From the NCBI GenBank assembly GCA_015061945.1, contig SUVP01000005.1, forward strand, positions 1-64,000: DNA of 64,000 bases, written 5' to 3'. Below are positions 54,183-63,760 of the stretch, one piece after another. The notes beneath the pieces are model-generated. The model saw only the letters and a program-made list of their open reading frames with translations, had not been told where the DNA came from and made no database searches. Source of the DNA: Opitutales bacterium. GTDB lineage: Bacteria > Verrucomicrobiota > Verrucomicrobiia > Opitutales > Intestinicryptomonadaceae. A program made the translations under genes and the position numbers. The stretch's first letter is position 1. Each line of letters opens with the position of its first letter.

Positions 54183-55364
54183 ATGGAAGCTTTACTTTAC
54201 AAACCACTTTATTATCGAATTGCAGTTGGGATATTATTTTTTAATCAAGGGATAATTTTTTCAGCGTGGGCAACACGTATTCCCGACTTTAAAAATGCAC
54301 TCAATTTGACAGAATCGCAACTTGGTTCATTGTTGTTTGCACTCCCACTGGGGCAGATATTGGTGATGATGCTTTCGGGGTGGCTCGTCGCAAAATTCAC
54401 GAGCAAAAATGTTATCAAAATTTCGGCATTCATACATCCGGCGATGTTATTATTGCTTGCGTCGGCAGGTTCGTACTTGCAGTTGTTTTGGTCGCTTTTG
54501 TTGTTTGGTATGTGTGCAAACCTCACAAATATTTCAATCAACACACAGTCGATTGATGTAGAGCGAATCTACGGACGTTCGATAAACGCATCATTCCATG
54601 GTATATGGAGCTTGGCTGGTTTTGTCGGTGGGCTATTGAGTATGTTGCTTGTTGCATACAATGTGAGTGTGTGGGAACATTTCATAGGAGTTGTCGCATA
54701 CATTTGGTGCATTTTATTTTTCATTTTGAAGTACACCGTGCCGACCGATTTTTCGCCTGCAAAAAATGACGAATCGGGCAAGACTCGTTCTATGTTTAAA
54801 CCAACGCCGTATATCTTGCTTTTGGGATTGTTCACATTTGCGTGTATGAGTTGCGAAGGTTCTATGTTCGACTGGAGCGTGATTTATTTCCGCGATGTAA
54901 TCGGTACGCCAAAAGATATAAGCAGAATTGGCTTTGCGTCGTTTATGTCGGCAATGGCGATGGGCAGATTTTTAGCTGACTTTTTTATCGAAAAATTTGG
55001 TCGAATGGCGTTGTTGCGATTGAGTGGAACACTTATATGCGTAGGGATGTTGTCGGCGATAGTTGTTCCAAATGTATATGCAGGTGCGATAGGTTTTGTG
55101 CTTGTCGGATTTGGGGTGTCGTCGGTTGTTCCAACTTGTTATAGCTTGGCAGGACGCTCTCGAAGATTGCCTTCTGGAATTGCAATTGCGATAGTTTCAA
55201 CAATCGGATTTTTCGGATTTCTTTTGTTTCCGCCAATCATTGGGTATATCGCAGAAATATCGAGTTTGCGTTTTTCGTTTGCTTTAATGGGTTGCGTCGG
55301 GATTATGGTTGCGTTGATGTCGCCGTTGCTCCGCAATCGCATTGCTGAAATTGAAAAGAAATAA
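54183..55364 (+). CDS. MFS transporter (YbjJ/FucP-like)
   Basis: A 393-residue transporter of about twelve helices. The first is AVGILFFNQGIIFSAWATRIPDFKNALNLTESQLG, with the TRIPDFK motif common to YbjJ-type and sugar-specific MFS. The loop between halves is short. CEGSMFDWSVIYFRD in the second half also fits this subgroup, which includes fucose permease-like proteins. It is on the plus strand beside the GH2 and TIGR03790-like genes, so it may import a sugar released by these enzymes. That is inference from context. A shared bidirectional terminator lies between it and the GH31 gene. Confidence 0.82.
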   Translation: MEALLYKPLYYRIAVGILFFNQGIIFSAWATRIPDFKNALNLTESQLGSLLFALPLGQILVMMLSGWLVAKFTSKNVIKISAFIHPAMLLLLASAGSYLQLFWSLLLFGMCANLTNISINTQSIDVERIYGRSINASFHGIWSLAGFVGGLLSMLLVAYNVSVWEHFIGVVAYIWCILFFILKYTVPTDFSPAKNDESGKTRSMFKPTPYILLLGLFTFACMSCEGSMFDWSVIYFRDVIGTPKDISRIGFASFMSAMAMGRFLADFFIEKFGRMALLRLSGTLICVGMLSAIVVPNVYAGAIGFVLVGFGVSSVVPTCYSLAGRSRRLPSGIAIAIVSTIGFFGFLLFPPIIGYIAEISSLRFSFALMGCVGIMVALMSPLLRNRIAEIEKK

Positions 55365-55393
55365 AAAAAGGACTGTGATTTTTTCACAGTCCT
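55363..55393. terminator. bidirectional terminator between the MFS and GH31 genes
   Basis: AGGACTGTGA (55369-55378) pairs with TCACAGTCCT (55384-55393). The A-run just left of it is a strong U-run on the minus strand. The plus-strand side has only a weaker T-run. Confidence 0.9.
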
Positions 55394-55403
55394 CAATTTT
55401 TGA

Positions 55404-57014
55404 TTAGTTGATTTTTTCAAAGTATGGCAGGCGTTCTATCGGTGCGTCGATTTTAATTGTCTTTCCGCCATCGTAGATATTGCCAAGTTCGTCTCGCCAT
55501 TTTCCTTTTGGAAGTTTTACATAGCGATAATCGTTCTCATCGAGAACAGGTGCGACAAGGAATTGGTCGCCGAGCATAAATTGGTCGTTGCAATTTTCAA
55601 AATCTTGATTTGGGAATTCATATTCCATTGAACGCACAATAGGTTCGCCAGTTTTTGAAGCGTGTTTTGCGAGCTTGATAATATATCCACCAAAGCGAAC
55701 GTGCAAGTCGGCAACATTTTTGCAGATTGCAAGATGCTTTTTGTCGAGCACGCGCCATGGTGCGAGCGAAAACTGCATCATAGGCATAAGTGCCGATGCT
55801 TGAGCAGAACGCACAATCAAGCGTTGGTCGAACTTTGTCTGGTCGATATTTTCAAACGAACCAATCTCGCCACCACCAATCATATCGGGGCAAGTGTACG
55901 CACTGCCGATAAGACCAGCAACTGTCATTTGTGGAATGAGTTTTTTAATGTCTTCGTACGAATATTTTTTGTCATGCAAGCGTTGTACAACTGCTTTGCC
56001 ACCCATCTTCCACGAAGACCTAAGCTCGTTGTACGGGAAGCGATATGCGAGCATCGCCCAGCCTTTTGTGTAGTCAGACGGCGTTGCATTAGGATCATCA
56101 AAAAGGACATTTTTTCCTGTGACATGGTGAACATCGCCACCATCAAATTTAAAGCCGTCGATATCGTATTTTTCGGCAAGGGCAGTGAGTCGATTTTGCA
56201 AGTGAGCCATTGCTTTGGGGTCGGTAGTGTCGTACGACGCACTGAAACCACTCCACCAAGGGATTACAGCTGCACGCTTTTTTGTACAACCTTTACGACT
56301 TCCCTTTGTTTTGTCTTGAAGAAGGACACCTTCTTTTTCCCAGTCCATAAATTCTCCACCAGCCGATAGGATAAACGGACCTATCCAATAGATAATCTTG
56401 TAGCCCATTTGGTGAATTTTTTTATGGAGAGCTTTGGGGTCATCGAATTTATCTTTGCGGAACTCGAGCAATCCGAGTCCACGGTCCCAACCGCCATCGA
56501 CCATAATTACGCCACAAGGGAATTTATTTTCGACAATAGCTTCAGCGTATTTTTCGATATCAGCTTGGTTTTGGTTTCTGACAAGTTCAATCCAAGTATT
56601 GAATTGTGGATGTGTGAAAAATTCTTCAGGTGGAATTTTTCCGTCGGGTGCAAAGTGTTTTTTTGAAGCCGACAGATACGCATCCTTGAGCGTTTTTCCA
56701 GCTTGAACAGGAGAGAGCTTTTCAAACTTGGAATCAATAATCAAGTTGCCATTTTTATATTCCATTGCGAAAGGTTTTTCGCTCCAAATGTATCGACCTT
56801 TATTTGAAATCAAAAGAGGCGATGCTTGGTTGCCGGCATGGCTGGTATTCAAATTTATTTTTCTGGATTTCTCATTAAATGGCATTTCTTCGCCACGTCC
56901 AGTTGCCATACCCCACCATTTTTCGCCCTCGAGCGATTTTATTTCAGATTTAATTTGTGCAAATGCGTTAGTCGCAAAAATTGCACCGATAAATAATATT
57001 GATAATTTTCTCAT
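55404..57014 (-). CDS. secreted GH31-family alpha-glycosidase
   Basis: A 536-residue exported enzyme (signal peptide ending NAFA-Q). The TIM-barrel landmarks are GVIMVDGGWDRGLGLLEF, then the nucleophile region DIDGFKFDGGD (D291) and CPDMIGGGEIGSFENI. Later, SAQASALMPMMQFSLAPWRV and the C-terminal beta domain LGDQFLVAPVLDENDYRYVKLPKG are typical of GH31. This clan includes alpha-glucosidases, alpha-xylosidases and alpha-transglycosylases. The N-terminal beta domain is shorter than in most GH31 enzymes. It converges on the MFS gene, and the two share a terminator. Confidence 0.87.
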   Translation of the reverse strand: MRKLSILFIGAIFATNAFAQIKSEIKSLEGEKWWGMATGRGEEMPFNEKSRKINLNTSHAGNQASPLLISNKGRYIWSEKPFAMEYKNGNLIIDSKFEKLSPVQAGKTLKDAYLSASKKHFAPDGKIPPEEFFTHPQFNTWIELVRNQNQADIEKYAEAIVENKFPCGVIMVDGGWDRGLGLLEFRKDKFDDPKALHKKIHQMGYKIIYWIGPFILSAGGEFMDWEKEGVLLQDKTKGSRKGCTKKRAAVIPWWSGFSASYDTTDPKAMAHLQNRLTALAEKYDIDGFKFDGGDVHHVTGKNVLFDDPNATPSDYTKGWAMLAYRFPYNELRSSWKMGGKAVVQRLHDKKYSYEDIKKLIPQMTVAGLIGSAYTCPDMIGGGEIGSFENIDQTKFDQRLIVRSAQASALMPMMQFSLAPWRVLDKKHLAICKNVADLHVRFGGYIIKLAKHASKTGEPIVRSMEYEFPNQDFENCNDQFMLGDQFLVAPVLDENDYRYVKLPKGKWRDELGNIYDGGKTIKIDAPIERLPYFEKIN

Positions 57015-57128
57015 AAAAATAATGCGTTCTTGTTTTATAGGGAAGATTATTTACATTTGCGAGTGTGTCAATATATCATTTTTTTTTTATTACTTGACAG
57101 TTTAGGGCGTTTGTCGGAAAATTGTGAA

Positions 57129-58064
57129 ATGAAACGTATATATTTTATTTTTACACTATTTATTTTAACATCTCTTTCTCTTTTTGCGAAAGATGTAAAA
57201 TTGCTCACAATCGGCAATAGTTTTGCCGCAAGCGTGTTTAGAGACCTACCAGAAGTTGTAAAAGATTTCCCAGATTGCAGTTTGACTTTGAAATCGGCAA
57301 ATCATGGTGGATGTTCGTTTGAGAGACACTGGAGATATATTACCGAAGAAGAAGCCGATCAGAATGTATGTCATTATGGTAAATCGTCAAAAAAAGCTAA
57401 AGGCAGTAAACTCAAAGAAATTCTCGCAAGCAAGAAGTGGGACTTTATCACAATCCAACAAGCAAGTCCAAAAAGTTGGGATATAAATACATTCTATCCG
57501 TACGCAGAAAATATCTACAACTATGTAAGAAAATATTCACCGAGTGCCGAAGTAATCATACAGCAAACATGGTCGTATCGTTGCGATGACCCACGCATTT
57601 CAAAAGGAGGCAAGTGGGGTTTTGACCAAACCGAAATGTTTAATCGTCTCGAAAAAAATTATGCACAGCTTGCAAAGAAATTAAATCTTCGCGTCCTTCC
57701 GACAGGCAAAGCTGTGCAGAATTATCGCGCAGTAGAAAAAAATCCATTTAAGCCATATTCAAAAGAATATTTGGCTACATTTACAAAACCAAATGTGCCG
57801 TCGGATAAAGGCGATATCGTTGGTCAATATGGTTGGAGAAAAGACAAAAAGACAAAAGAGGTTAAACTTACCGCCGATAATATCCATTTCAATAAACGAG
57901 GCAGATATATGCAAGCATGCTTGTGGTTCGGTTTCTTTTTTGAAAAAGATCCACTTGAAATTAAATATGTACCAAAGGGCATCTCTGCTGAAGAAGCAAA
58001 ACTTTTACGCGAAGTCGCATCAAAAACTCTCAAAGAATTTAAGCAACCACGAGATTCAAAATAG
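57129..58064 (+). CDS. DUF4886-like secreted SGNH hydrolase
   Basis: A 311-residue exported protein. The signal peptide (MKRIYFIFTLFILTSLSLFA) and the ATG at 57129 are chosen over an open extension to 57030, because the signal peptide starts there. The core has LLTIGNSFAASVF (nucleophile serine), a central ITIQQASPKSWD and the catalytic Asp-x-x-His in TADNIHFNKRG, together the SGNH set of DUF4886-type proteins. A role as an esterase on acetylated or methylated glycans is plausible but not proven. A TTGACA at 57094 with a 17-bp spacer may be its promoter. It converges on the zinc-ribbon gene across a strong terminator. Confidence 0.8.
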   Translation: MKRIYFIFTLFILTSLSLFAKDVKLLTIGNSFAASVFRDLPEVVKDFPDCSLTLKSANHGGCSFERHWRYITEEEADQNVCHYGKSSKKAKGSKLKEILASKKWDFITIQQASPKSWDINTFYPYAENIYNYVRKYSPSAEVIIQQTWSYRCDDPRISKGGKWGFDQTEMFNRLEKNYAQLAKKLNLRVLPTGKAVQNYRAVEKNPFKPYSKEYLATFTKPNVPSDKGDIVGQYGWRKDKKTKEVKLTADNIHFNKRGRYMQACLWFGFFFEKDPLEIKYVPKGISAEEAKLLREVASKTLKEFKQPRDSK

Positions 58065-58080
58065 ATTTCTAATCACGCAA

Positions 58081-58121
58081 AAAAAAGACAGCTTGGTGGA
58101 ATTTTCCAAGCTGTCTTTTTC
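58081..58121. terminator. bidirectional terminator after the DUF4886-like gene
   Basis: A 13-bp stem AAAGACAGCTTGG (58084-58096) with CCAAGCTGTCTTT (58106-58118) over a 9-base loop. It is flanked by A and T runs and serves both converging genes. Confidence 0.92.
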
Positions 58122-58139
58122 ATTTGGTGAAAGTTGGAT

Positions 58140-58382
58140 TTATTGAATATATTTTGTGAGTTGCTCGAGAATGTCTTGAGCTGCTACAATACGACGTTTA
58201 AGCTCCGTCGCATATTCGGGAATATCGCATTCATGGCGACGTGGTGGAAAACCTTTTTTACCACAATCGCATTCTTCGCTGACGTAAAACCCATCATCAT
58301 CTTGATAGATTGTTACAAAGATTTCTTGTTTACAAAGACGGCATTTACGCCCCATCGATAATGTTACTTTTTCTTTTTTCAT
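58140..58382 (-). CDS. small zinc-ribbon protein of unknown function
   Basis: An 80-residue protein with a CxxC pair at C14 and C17, a C-x-C pair at C38 and C40 and one more cysteine after it, suggesting a zinc site. It ends with a helix (ATELKRRIVAAQDILEQLTKYIQ). No known family is recognised. An AAAAGGAAAA site precedes the ATG. It is divergent from the DoxX/cyd cluster, with a 100-bp AT-rich gap. A role in regulation is possible because of the size and divergence, but nothing in the sequence proves it. Confidence 0.65.
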   Translation of the reverse strand: MKKEKVTLSMGRKCRLCKQEIFVTIYQDDDGFYVSEECDCGKKGFPPRRHECDIPEYATELKRRIVAAQDILEQLTKYIQ

Positions 58383-58483
58383 AATGTTTTCCTTTTCGTA
58401 AAAATTTATAACATATTTATATTTTATTATGCAAACAGTTTTTAATTTTTTTTACTTTTAGCAATTTTGCCGATATTTATCGT

Positions 58484-58894
58484 ATGAGAGATTGGATTTA
58501 TAATTTAGGAGTGTTAGTTCTTCGCATAGTGGCAGGTGGAATGATGTTTGCCTTGCACGGACTCCAAAAAATCGAGATGATAATCAAGGGCGAGTTCGGT
58601 GAATTCCCAAATCCGATAGGTCTTGGTTCGGCATTGTCGCTGTATGTTTCGGGTCTGGCAGAAAGTTTAATTGCTCTTTTTTTGCTCTTCGGATTTTGGA
58701 CTCGCTTTTCGGCTCTGATTTTATCGATAAATATGTTTGTTGCAATTTACTGGCATTGCACAGTGAATAATGGTGGGGTTGAGTTGCCCTTGATTTATAT
58801 GCTTATGTATATTGTCATTGCCATTCTCGGCGGTGGAGACATCTCGATTGATTCAACAATTCGACACAGAAAATTTTTGAAAAATAAGCTTTAA
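58484..58894 (+). CDS. DoxX-family membrane protein
   Basis: A 136-residue protein with four transmembrane helices, including LGVLVLRIVAGGMMFALHGLQKI at the N-terminus and GLAESLIALFLLFGFWTRFSALIL in the middle. It fits the DoxX-type family, found in respiratory or thiosulfate-related contexts and in unrelated envelope roles. A KIEMIIKGEFGEFPNPIG loop is typical of the group. It lies 32 bp before cydA on the same strand. That supports, but does not prove, a link to the cytochrome bd oxidase. Confidence 0.85.
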   Translation: MRDWIYNLGVLVLRIVAGGMMFALHGLQKIEMIIKGEFGEFPNPIGLGSALSLYVSGLAESLIALFLLFGFWTRFSALILSINMFVAIYWHCTVNNGGVELPLIYMLMYIVIAILGGGDISIDSTIRHRKFLKNKL

Positions 58895-58926
58895 AAAGAA
58901 TACACGAAATGCGATAATTTCGTCGT

Positions 58927-60375
58927 ATGGAAGTTGATATTTTAAGTAGAATACAGTTTGCAATCACTGCGGGGTTTCACTTTTTATTTCCGCCGATAAG
59001 TATAGGGCTGGGACTATTTCTCGTTTTGGTCGAGGGGGCGTGGTTGAGGACTGGCGATGAAAAATATCTGCAAGCGGCAAAATTTTTCACAAAACTATTT
59101 GTCGTAATCTTTGCAGTTGGTGTCGTAACAGGAATTGTGCTCGAGTTTGAGTTCGGCACAAATTGGCCAATCTACTCGAATTTTGTCGGCGATGTTTTCG
59201 GTAGTCCACTTGCCATTGAAGCGTTGTTTGCTTTCTTTATGGAATCGGTTTTCTTGGGGATTGTCGTATGGGGTTGGGATAGACTCAGCAAAAAAGCACA
59301 TTTTGTGTCGACGTGTTTTGTCTGTTTAGGTGCTCATTTGAGTGCCGTTTGGATTATCGCTGCGAACTCATTTATGCAAACGCCCGACGGATATTCTCTT
59401 GAATATACAAGCCCGACAGGCGTTGTGCAAACTCTGCCCGATGGTGCAGTTCCGACAGTCGAACAGATCGCAAATACCCGTGCTGTGATTACAGATTTTT
59501 GGGATATGGCTTTGAATGCGTCGACAGCCGATAGACTTTTTCACACAGTCTCGGGAGCGTGGCTTTGCGGAGCATTTTTCGCACTCGGAATTTGCGGGTG
59601 GTTGATACTTCGCAACAAGACGACATTTGCAAAACCTTGTGCGAAGATAGCGTTGGTGTACTCGGCAATTTCAGTCTTATTTATGATGTTTACAGGTCAT
59701 GAAAGTGCGAGGACATTGGCGACTACACAGCCTGAAAAACTCGCATCTCTTGAGGGGCATTATAAAACAGAAAAGAATGCTCCGCTCTATGTTTTCGGTT
59801 GGGTCGATGAACAGGCAAAATGTGTGCGTGGGTTGAAAGCTGACGGATTTTTCAGTTTCTTGGCATTCGGTTCTTTCGACAAAGAAGTGAAGGGTTTGAA
59901 CGACTTGCCGTCAGACGAATTCTTGCGTAAGATTTATCCGACAGCAACAACGCAAGAACTCGCAGAAGTCAGACCACAATACTGGGCTCCAGTAGGTTTT
60001 TGTTTTCAAACATTTCGCATAATGGTCTATTTGGGCGTAGCAATCGCAGTGTTTGTGATGTTCGGATTTTGGCTTTGGATTAGGAATAAATTGTTCGATA
60101 CGGAAAATCGATGGACTCGCCTATTTTGGAAATGGTCTGTACTATCTTTTTTGATGCCGATAGTTGCGTGTCAAGTAGGCTGGGCTGTCGCAGAAGTCGG
60201 GCGACAACCATGGATTGTTTGGCACGTTTTGAAGACATCTGACGCAGTAACAACTACTGCAACATCGGGCGAAGTTTTGTTTTCGATAATATTATTTAGC
60301 GCAATATTCTTGTTGATTGCAATCCTCGCAGTCTGGGTATTGTGCAAAAAAATTAAAGCAGTTGCGGGAGAATAA
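58927..60375 (+). CDS. cydA: cytochrome bd ubiquinol oxidase subunit I
   Basis: A 482-residue CydA, the haem-bearing subunit of the high-affinity oxygen-reducing bd oxidase. Visible motifs are the GFHFLFPP haem ligand histidine (H18), GIVLEFEFGTNW in the proton/haem region, FHTVSGAW with a second histidine, and GRQPWIVWHVLKTSDAV near the C-terminus. The Q-loop is short (TTQPEKLASLEGHYKTEKNAP...), as in non-enterobacterial types. It starts soon after DoxX, and cydB begins 2 bp after it. No cydC/D assembly genes are in the window. Confidence 0.95.
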   Translation: MEVDILSRIQFAITAGFHFLFPPISIGLGLFLVLVEGAWLRTGDEKYLQAAKFFTKLFVVIFAVGVVTGIVLEFEFGTNWPIYSNFVGDVFGSPLAIEALFAFFMESVFLGIVVWGWDRLSKKAHFVSTCFVCLGAHLSAVWIIAANSFMQTPDGYSLEYTSPTGVVQTLPDGAVPTVEQIANTRAVITDFWDMALNASTADRLFHTVSGAWLCGAFFALGICGWLILRNKTTFAKPCAKIALVYSAISVLFMMFTGHESARTLATTQPEKLASLEGHYKTEKNAPLYVFGWVDEQAKCVRGLKADGFFSFLAFGSFDKEVKGLNDLPSDEFLRKIYPTATTQELAEVRPQYWAPVGFCFQTFRIMVYLGVAIAVFVMFGFWLWIRNKLFDTENRWTRLFWKWSVLSFLMPIVACQVGWAVAEVGRQPWIVWHVLKTSDAVTTTATSGEVLFSIILFSAIFLLIAILAVWVLCKKIKAVAGE

Positions 60376-60377
60376 AA

Positions 60378-61370
60378 ATGGAAGTTTTACAAATAATTTG
60401 GTTCGCACTTTTGGGAGTTTTACTCGCATCGTTTTTGATATTTGGTGGATTTGATTTTGGGGTAGGGGTCCTCGCAGGATTTTCTCGCAATAATGAAACG
60501 CGAGATAAAGCGATGAAGTCTATTGCACCGTTTTGGGACGGCAATCAAGTATGGCTTGTAACGGCAGGTGGAGCGTTGTTTGCAGCGTTCCCCAAGGCAT
60601 ATTCAACAATACTTTCAAACTTGTATATCCCGATAATCCTATTTCTTTGCTTATTGATTTTTCGCGCAGTTTCTATCGAATTTTATTTGTCGTTAGAAGG
60701 AGAAAAATGGAGAGGTTTTTGGGCGAAAATTTGTGGGCTTACAAGTTTACTTTCGCTTGTGGTTTTTGGAGTCGCATTGGGTGCATTGTTCAATGGCAGT
60801 GCGTTGTCGGATTCAAGTGAAAGCGTTGCTCTCATTAGAATTTTAACACCGCTTTCTCTTTGTGCTGGTGTATTGACAGCCATTTTCGGTATTGCACAAG
60901 GTGCTGGATATTTAGCATTGAAAAACGAAAATATCGAAACTTTCGCTACTGCGAGAATTTGGGTATTTGTGTTAGCAGTTTGCTACTTGGCATATATGGG
61001 TTGCTTTGTCGTTTATGGCAGAATCAATGAGTTGCCCAGACTCATCCCATTGGGGATTCTCTTGCTATCGTACATTCCATTGAGCCTTGCAATCAAGTTG
61101 CACCGAAAGGCAATGTTTAAAACATCGTTTGTGCTGACATCATTATTTGCGTTGTTATGCGTGGTTGGACATAGCTTGGCAGGTTTTCCGTATATAGTGT
61201 CGCCAACAAAAGCGTCAATAGGTATAGATATTTACACGGCGTCGTCGAGTATAAAGACTTTGCAAATTATGTTGGGTGTTGCTCTTGTAGGTGTGCCGAT
61301 AGCGTTGTCATACTTCATTTATGCACATATCGTTTTTTTCGACAAAAAGCCTCAAAAAAAATCTGAATAA
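60378..61370 (+). CDS. cydB: cytochrome bd ubiquinol oxidase subunit II
   Basis: A 330-residue CydB with about eight helices, partner of the upstream CydA. Its opening IIWFALLGVLLASFLIFGGFDFGVGVL and FWDGNQVWLVTAGGALFAAFPKAYST are the family signature. ISIEFYLSLEGEKW-type loops (VSIEFYLSLEGEKW) follow. It begins 2 bp after cydA, which shows close coupling. No accessory CydX could be identified directly after it. The oxidase supports growth with little oxygen or protects against it. Confidence 0.95.
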   Translation: MEVLQIIWFALLGVLLASFLIFGGFDFGVGVLAGFSRNNETRDKAMKSIAPFWDGNQVWLVTAGGALFAAFPKAYSTILSNLYIPIILFLCLLIFRAVSIEFYLSLEGEKWRGFWAKICGLTSLLSLVVFGVALGALFNGSALSDSSESVALIRILTPLSLCAGVLTAIFGIAQGAGYLALKNENIETFATARIWVFVLAVCYLAYMGCFVVYGRINELPRLIPLGILLLSYIPLSLAIKLHRKAMFKTSFVLTSLFALLCVVGHSLAGFPYIVSPTKASIGIDIYTASSSIKTLQIMLGVALVGVPIALSYFIYAHIVFFDKKPQKKSE

Positions 61371-61431
61371 AAGAGAGATAGAAAAGTGATTTTTATCTTG
61401 AGTTTTGGGGCGGTTGTCATAGAAAAGAAGT

Positions 61432-63759
61432 GTGAAATTTATACTCCAAATAATAGCCTTTTTGTGTGCAGTTGCTTTTTGCACATCGGCATACGCTCAA
61501 GACGTCTCCGTAAATGCTAAAAAAACGGACGCTACTGCCGTGTCTTCTTCATCTTCATCTGCGGTAAAACCACAGAAAAAACGTCAACGCAGAGACATCC
61601 CATGGGTGTCGTTGGCACATCAACGCAAGTTGCGTTCTATTGCCAATGGCGAAGTTGTCGAAGAAAAATCTTCCGAAAAGAAAGGTAATTATATCACTCG
61701 TTTGATGAAAGATTCTTCGGTTGAACTTTCTGCCGATAAGACTGAATATGCAAACGATGAAACAGGTAAGCTCATTGCTGTTGGTGGGGCGAAAATTACC
61801 GGTAAGAAGTTTGAAATTTTGGCAGATAAAATTGAATTCAGCGAAAAGCAAAGCTACGCAAAGACAAGTGGCGATGTAAAACTTTCAACAGAAAGAGAAA
61901 GAATTACTGCTCGTGATATTTATGTGAATTTTGGCAACGATGCAATGGCATCAGGTTATGTCAAGTTTGGGTCTTCTCCTGTATTTGCTGAATCAGCAAG
62001 CTTGAAAGGCGATGAAAAGAAAGTCGAGCTTGGCGAATCGGTAATGTATATCGGCGAGCCACATTGGCTTTCTATGAACGTTAGAACTTCATCTATCAAA
62101 TACGATAGAGAAACTGAACTTTTGGAAATGGAAGATGTAACTATGCGTGTTGGCGAAGTCCCATTTTTCTACATTCCAAGCTACTCTCAATATGGTTTGA
62201 AACGTCCGCCTTACGACGTAAATACACGTGTTGGCTACAATAGCGATTATGGTGCATTTATAAGAAATAACCTTTACTACAACGGTCTTGGCGAAATATC
62301 TCCAGGAATATTGCTCGACTATTACACAAAACGTTCTGTCCTTTTCGGACCTGCTGCAAACTACAAAACCGAACTCGCAAACAGCATTATGGAAGGATGG
62401 TTCCAAGGTGCGTATATAGACGACAATGGTGGTCGAGATATTCTCGGTGAAGACTCGTGGGGCAACGAAATTGAAAGAGAACGCTTCTTTGTCGAACTTC
62501 GCCATAAACAAATGATTTCTGATAGAGTCGGCATAACAGGCAATATCTCGTATTGGAGCGACGAATATGTAACGCGTGACTTCCGTCCAGAACTTTTCTA
62601 CGACAACCAAGTGCCAGATAATTTTGCCGAAGCAATTTATTATGGCGATTACTTCACAGGTTCTGTCTTTACCCGATTCTCGCCAAATAGCTGGGAATTT
62701 GTGCAACAACGTTTGCCAGAAGTCAGAATGGATTTGCAACCAGTTGAAATTTTCAAAACAGGTGCATACCAAACAGGTTATATGTCGTACGCATATTTGC
62801 GTGAGTTTGATCCAACATCAATCGCAAATTATAAATATAGCAACAGAGCCGACGCATACTACGGAATAACTCGCCCGATTCAGTTGTCGTCGTGGAGCAA
62901 ATTCACACCAGTTATCGGTGGAAGAGCAACGTATTATGCAAACGCTCGTGGAAAAAGTAGCGACTATATGCGATTCTTGGGGCAAATCGGTTTCGACGCT
63001 CAAATGGATATTTGGGGTGCGTGGGAATACGAAAGTCAAACTATGGGAATCGACGGAATCCGTCATCATATGATTCCACAAATTTCTTACCGATTCATTC
63101 CAAACGCAGAGCAGGGCGACTCTCGTATTGCACAGATTGATGATAATTATATCACAACTTATCCACCAGTGCTCGACTTGGGCGACCTTCGCAATACCGA
63201 CGAAATTTGGAACACAAATACGATGCGTTTCGGTTTGCAAAATATATTTGAAACAAGAGATGAAGAATACGGCTCTCGTGAAATTGCACGCTTTGATATC
63301 TATCAAGATGTCAACTTTGATGGTCGTAGAATCCCCAATCGCGACTACAAAGAATCGTATTCAGACTTGTTTATAAATGCGTCTCTTTCGCCAGCACGTT
63401 GGTTGACAATCGGTACATATACTCGCTATAATCTCGATTATCTCGATGTTCCAGAAGTCAATACATATCTCGGATTGTTCGATGGCGATGCGTTCTCGGC
63501 ATACTTGGTGACAAGTTATCTTGATGGTTCAATTAACCAGTACTCTGCACATGTTGAATATCGAATCAGCGAACGTTATAAACTTTTTGGACGTTGGCAT
63601 TACGATGCAGAACTTTCAAAATTTACTCACCAAGTTTACGGCTTGTGGACAAGAGTCGGCAACTCTTGGGTTGTAGAATACTTTATTTCAGAACGCTCGG
63701 GTTCAACACGCCAAAACAGTCTCTCATTTGGTGCTCGTATCTCAGTAATGATTTTCTAA
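61432..63759 (+). CDS. lptD: LPS-assembly outer membrane protein LptD
   Basis: A 775-residue outer-membrane protein with a signal peptide (ending SAYA-Q) and a GTG start at 61432. An OstA/LptA-like beta-taco domain occupies about residues 90-220 (VELSADKTEYANDETGKLIAVGGAKITGKKFEILADKIEF), and a large beta-barrel follows, ending in the outer-membrane-protein-type terminal Phe. LptD with LptE inserts lipopolysaccharide into the outer leaflet. In E. coli, disulfides between cysteines in the two domains switch the protein on; here the mature chain shows no cysteine at all, so maturation must differ. A basic/serine stretch precedes the domain. scpA follows within 2 bp. Confidence 0.88.
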   Translation: MKFILQIIAFLCAVAFCTSAYAQDVSVNAKKTDATAVSSSSSSAVKPQKKRQRRDIPWVSLAHQRKLRSIANGEVVEEKSSEKKGNYITRLMKDSSVELSADKTEYANDETGKLIAVGGAKITGKKFEILADKIEFSEKQSYAKTSGDVKLSTERERITARDIYVNFGNDAMASGYVKFGSSPVFAESASLKGDEKKVELGESVMYIGEPHWLSMNVRTSSIKYDRETELLEMEDVTMRVGEVPFFYIPSYSQYGLKRPPYDVNTRVGYNSDYGAFIRNNLYYNGLGEISPGILLDYYTKRSVLFGPAANYKTELANSIMEGWFQGAYIDDNGGRDILGEDSWGNEIERERFFVELRHKQMISDRVGITGNISYWSDEYVTRDFRPELFYDNQVPDNFAEAIYYGDYFTGSVFTRFSPNSWEFVQQRLPEVRMDLQPVEIFKTGAYQTGYMSYAYLREFDPTSIANYKYSNRADAYYGITRPIQLSSWSKFTPVIGGRATYYANARGKSSDYMRFLGQIGFDAQMDIWGAWEYESQTMGIDGIRHHMIPQISYRFIPNAEQGDSRIAQIDDNYITTYPPVLDLGDLRNTDEIWNTNTMRFGLQNIFETRDEEYGSREIARFDIYQDVNFDGRRIPNRDYKESYSDLFINASLSPARWLTIGTYTRYNLDYLDVPEVNTYLGLFDGDAFSAYLVTSYLDGSINQYSAHVEYRISERYKLFGRWHYDAELSKFTHQVYGLWTRVGNSWVVEYFISERSGSTRQNSLSFGARISVMIF

Positions 63760-63760
63760 A

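Noticed and set aside
55662-56369. A 235-residue plus-strand frame inside the GH31 gene.
   Set aside because: It is antisense to the clear GH31 coding sequence, cysteine- and histidine-rich by reverse codon bias, and has no motif.
62089-62772. A 227-residue minus-strand frame inside lptD.
   Set aside because: It is antisense to a recognised outer membrane protein with no independent evidence.
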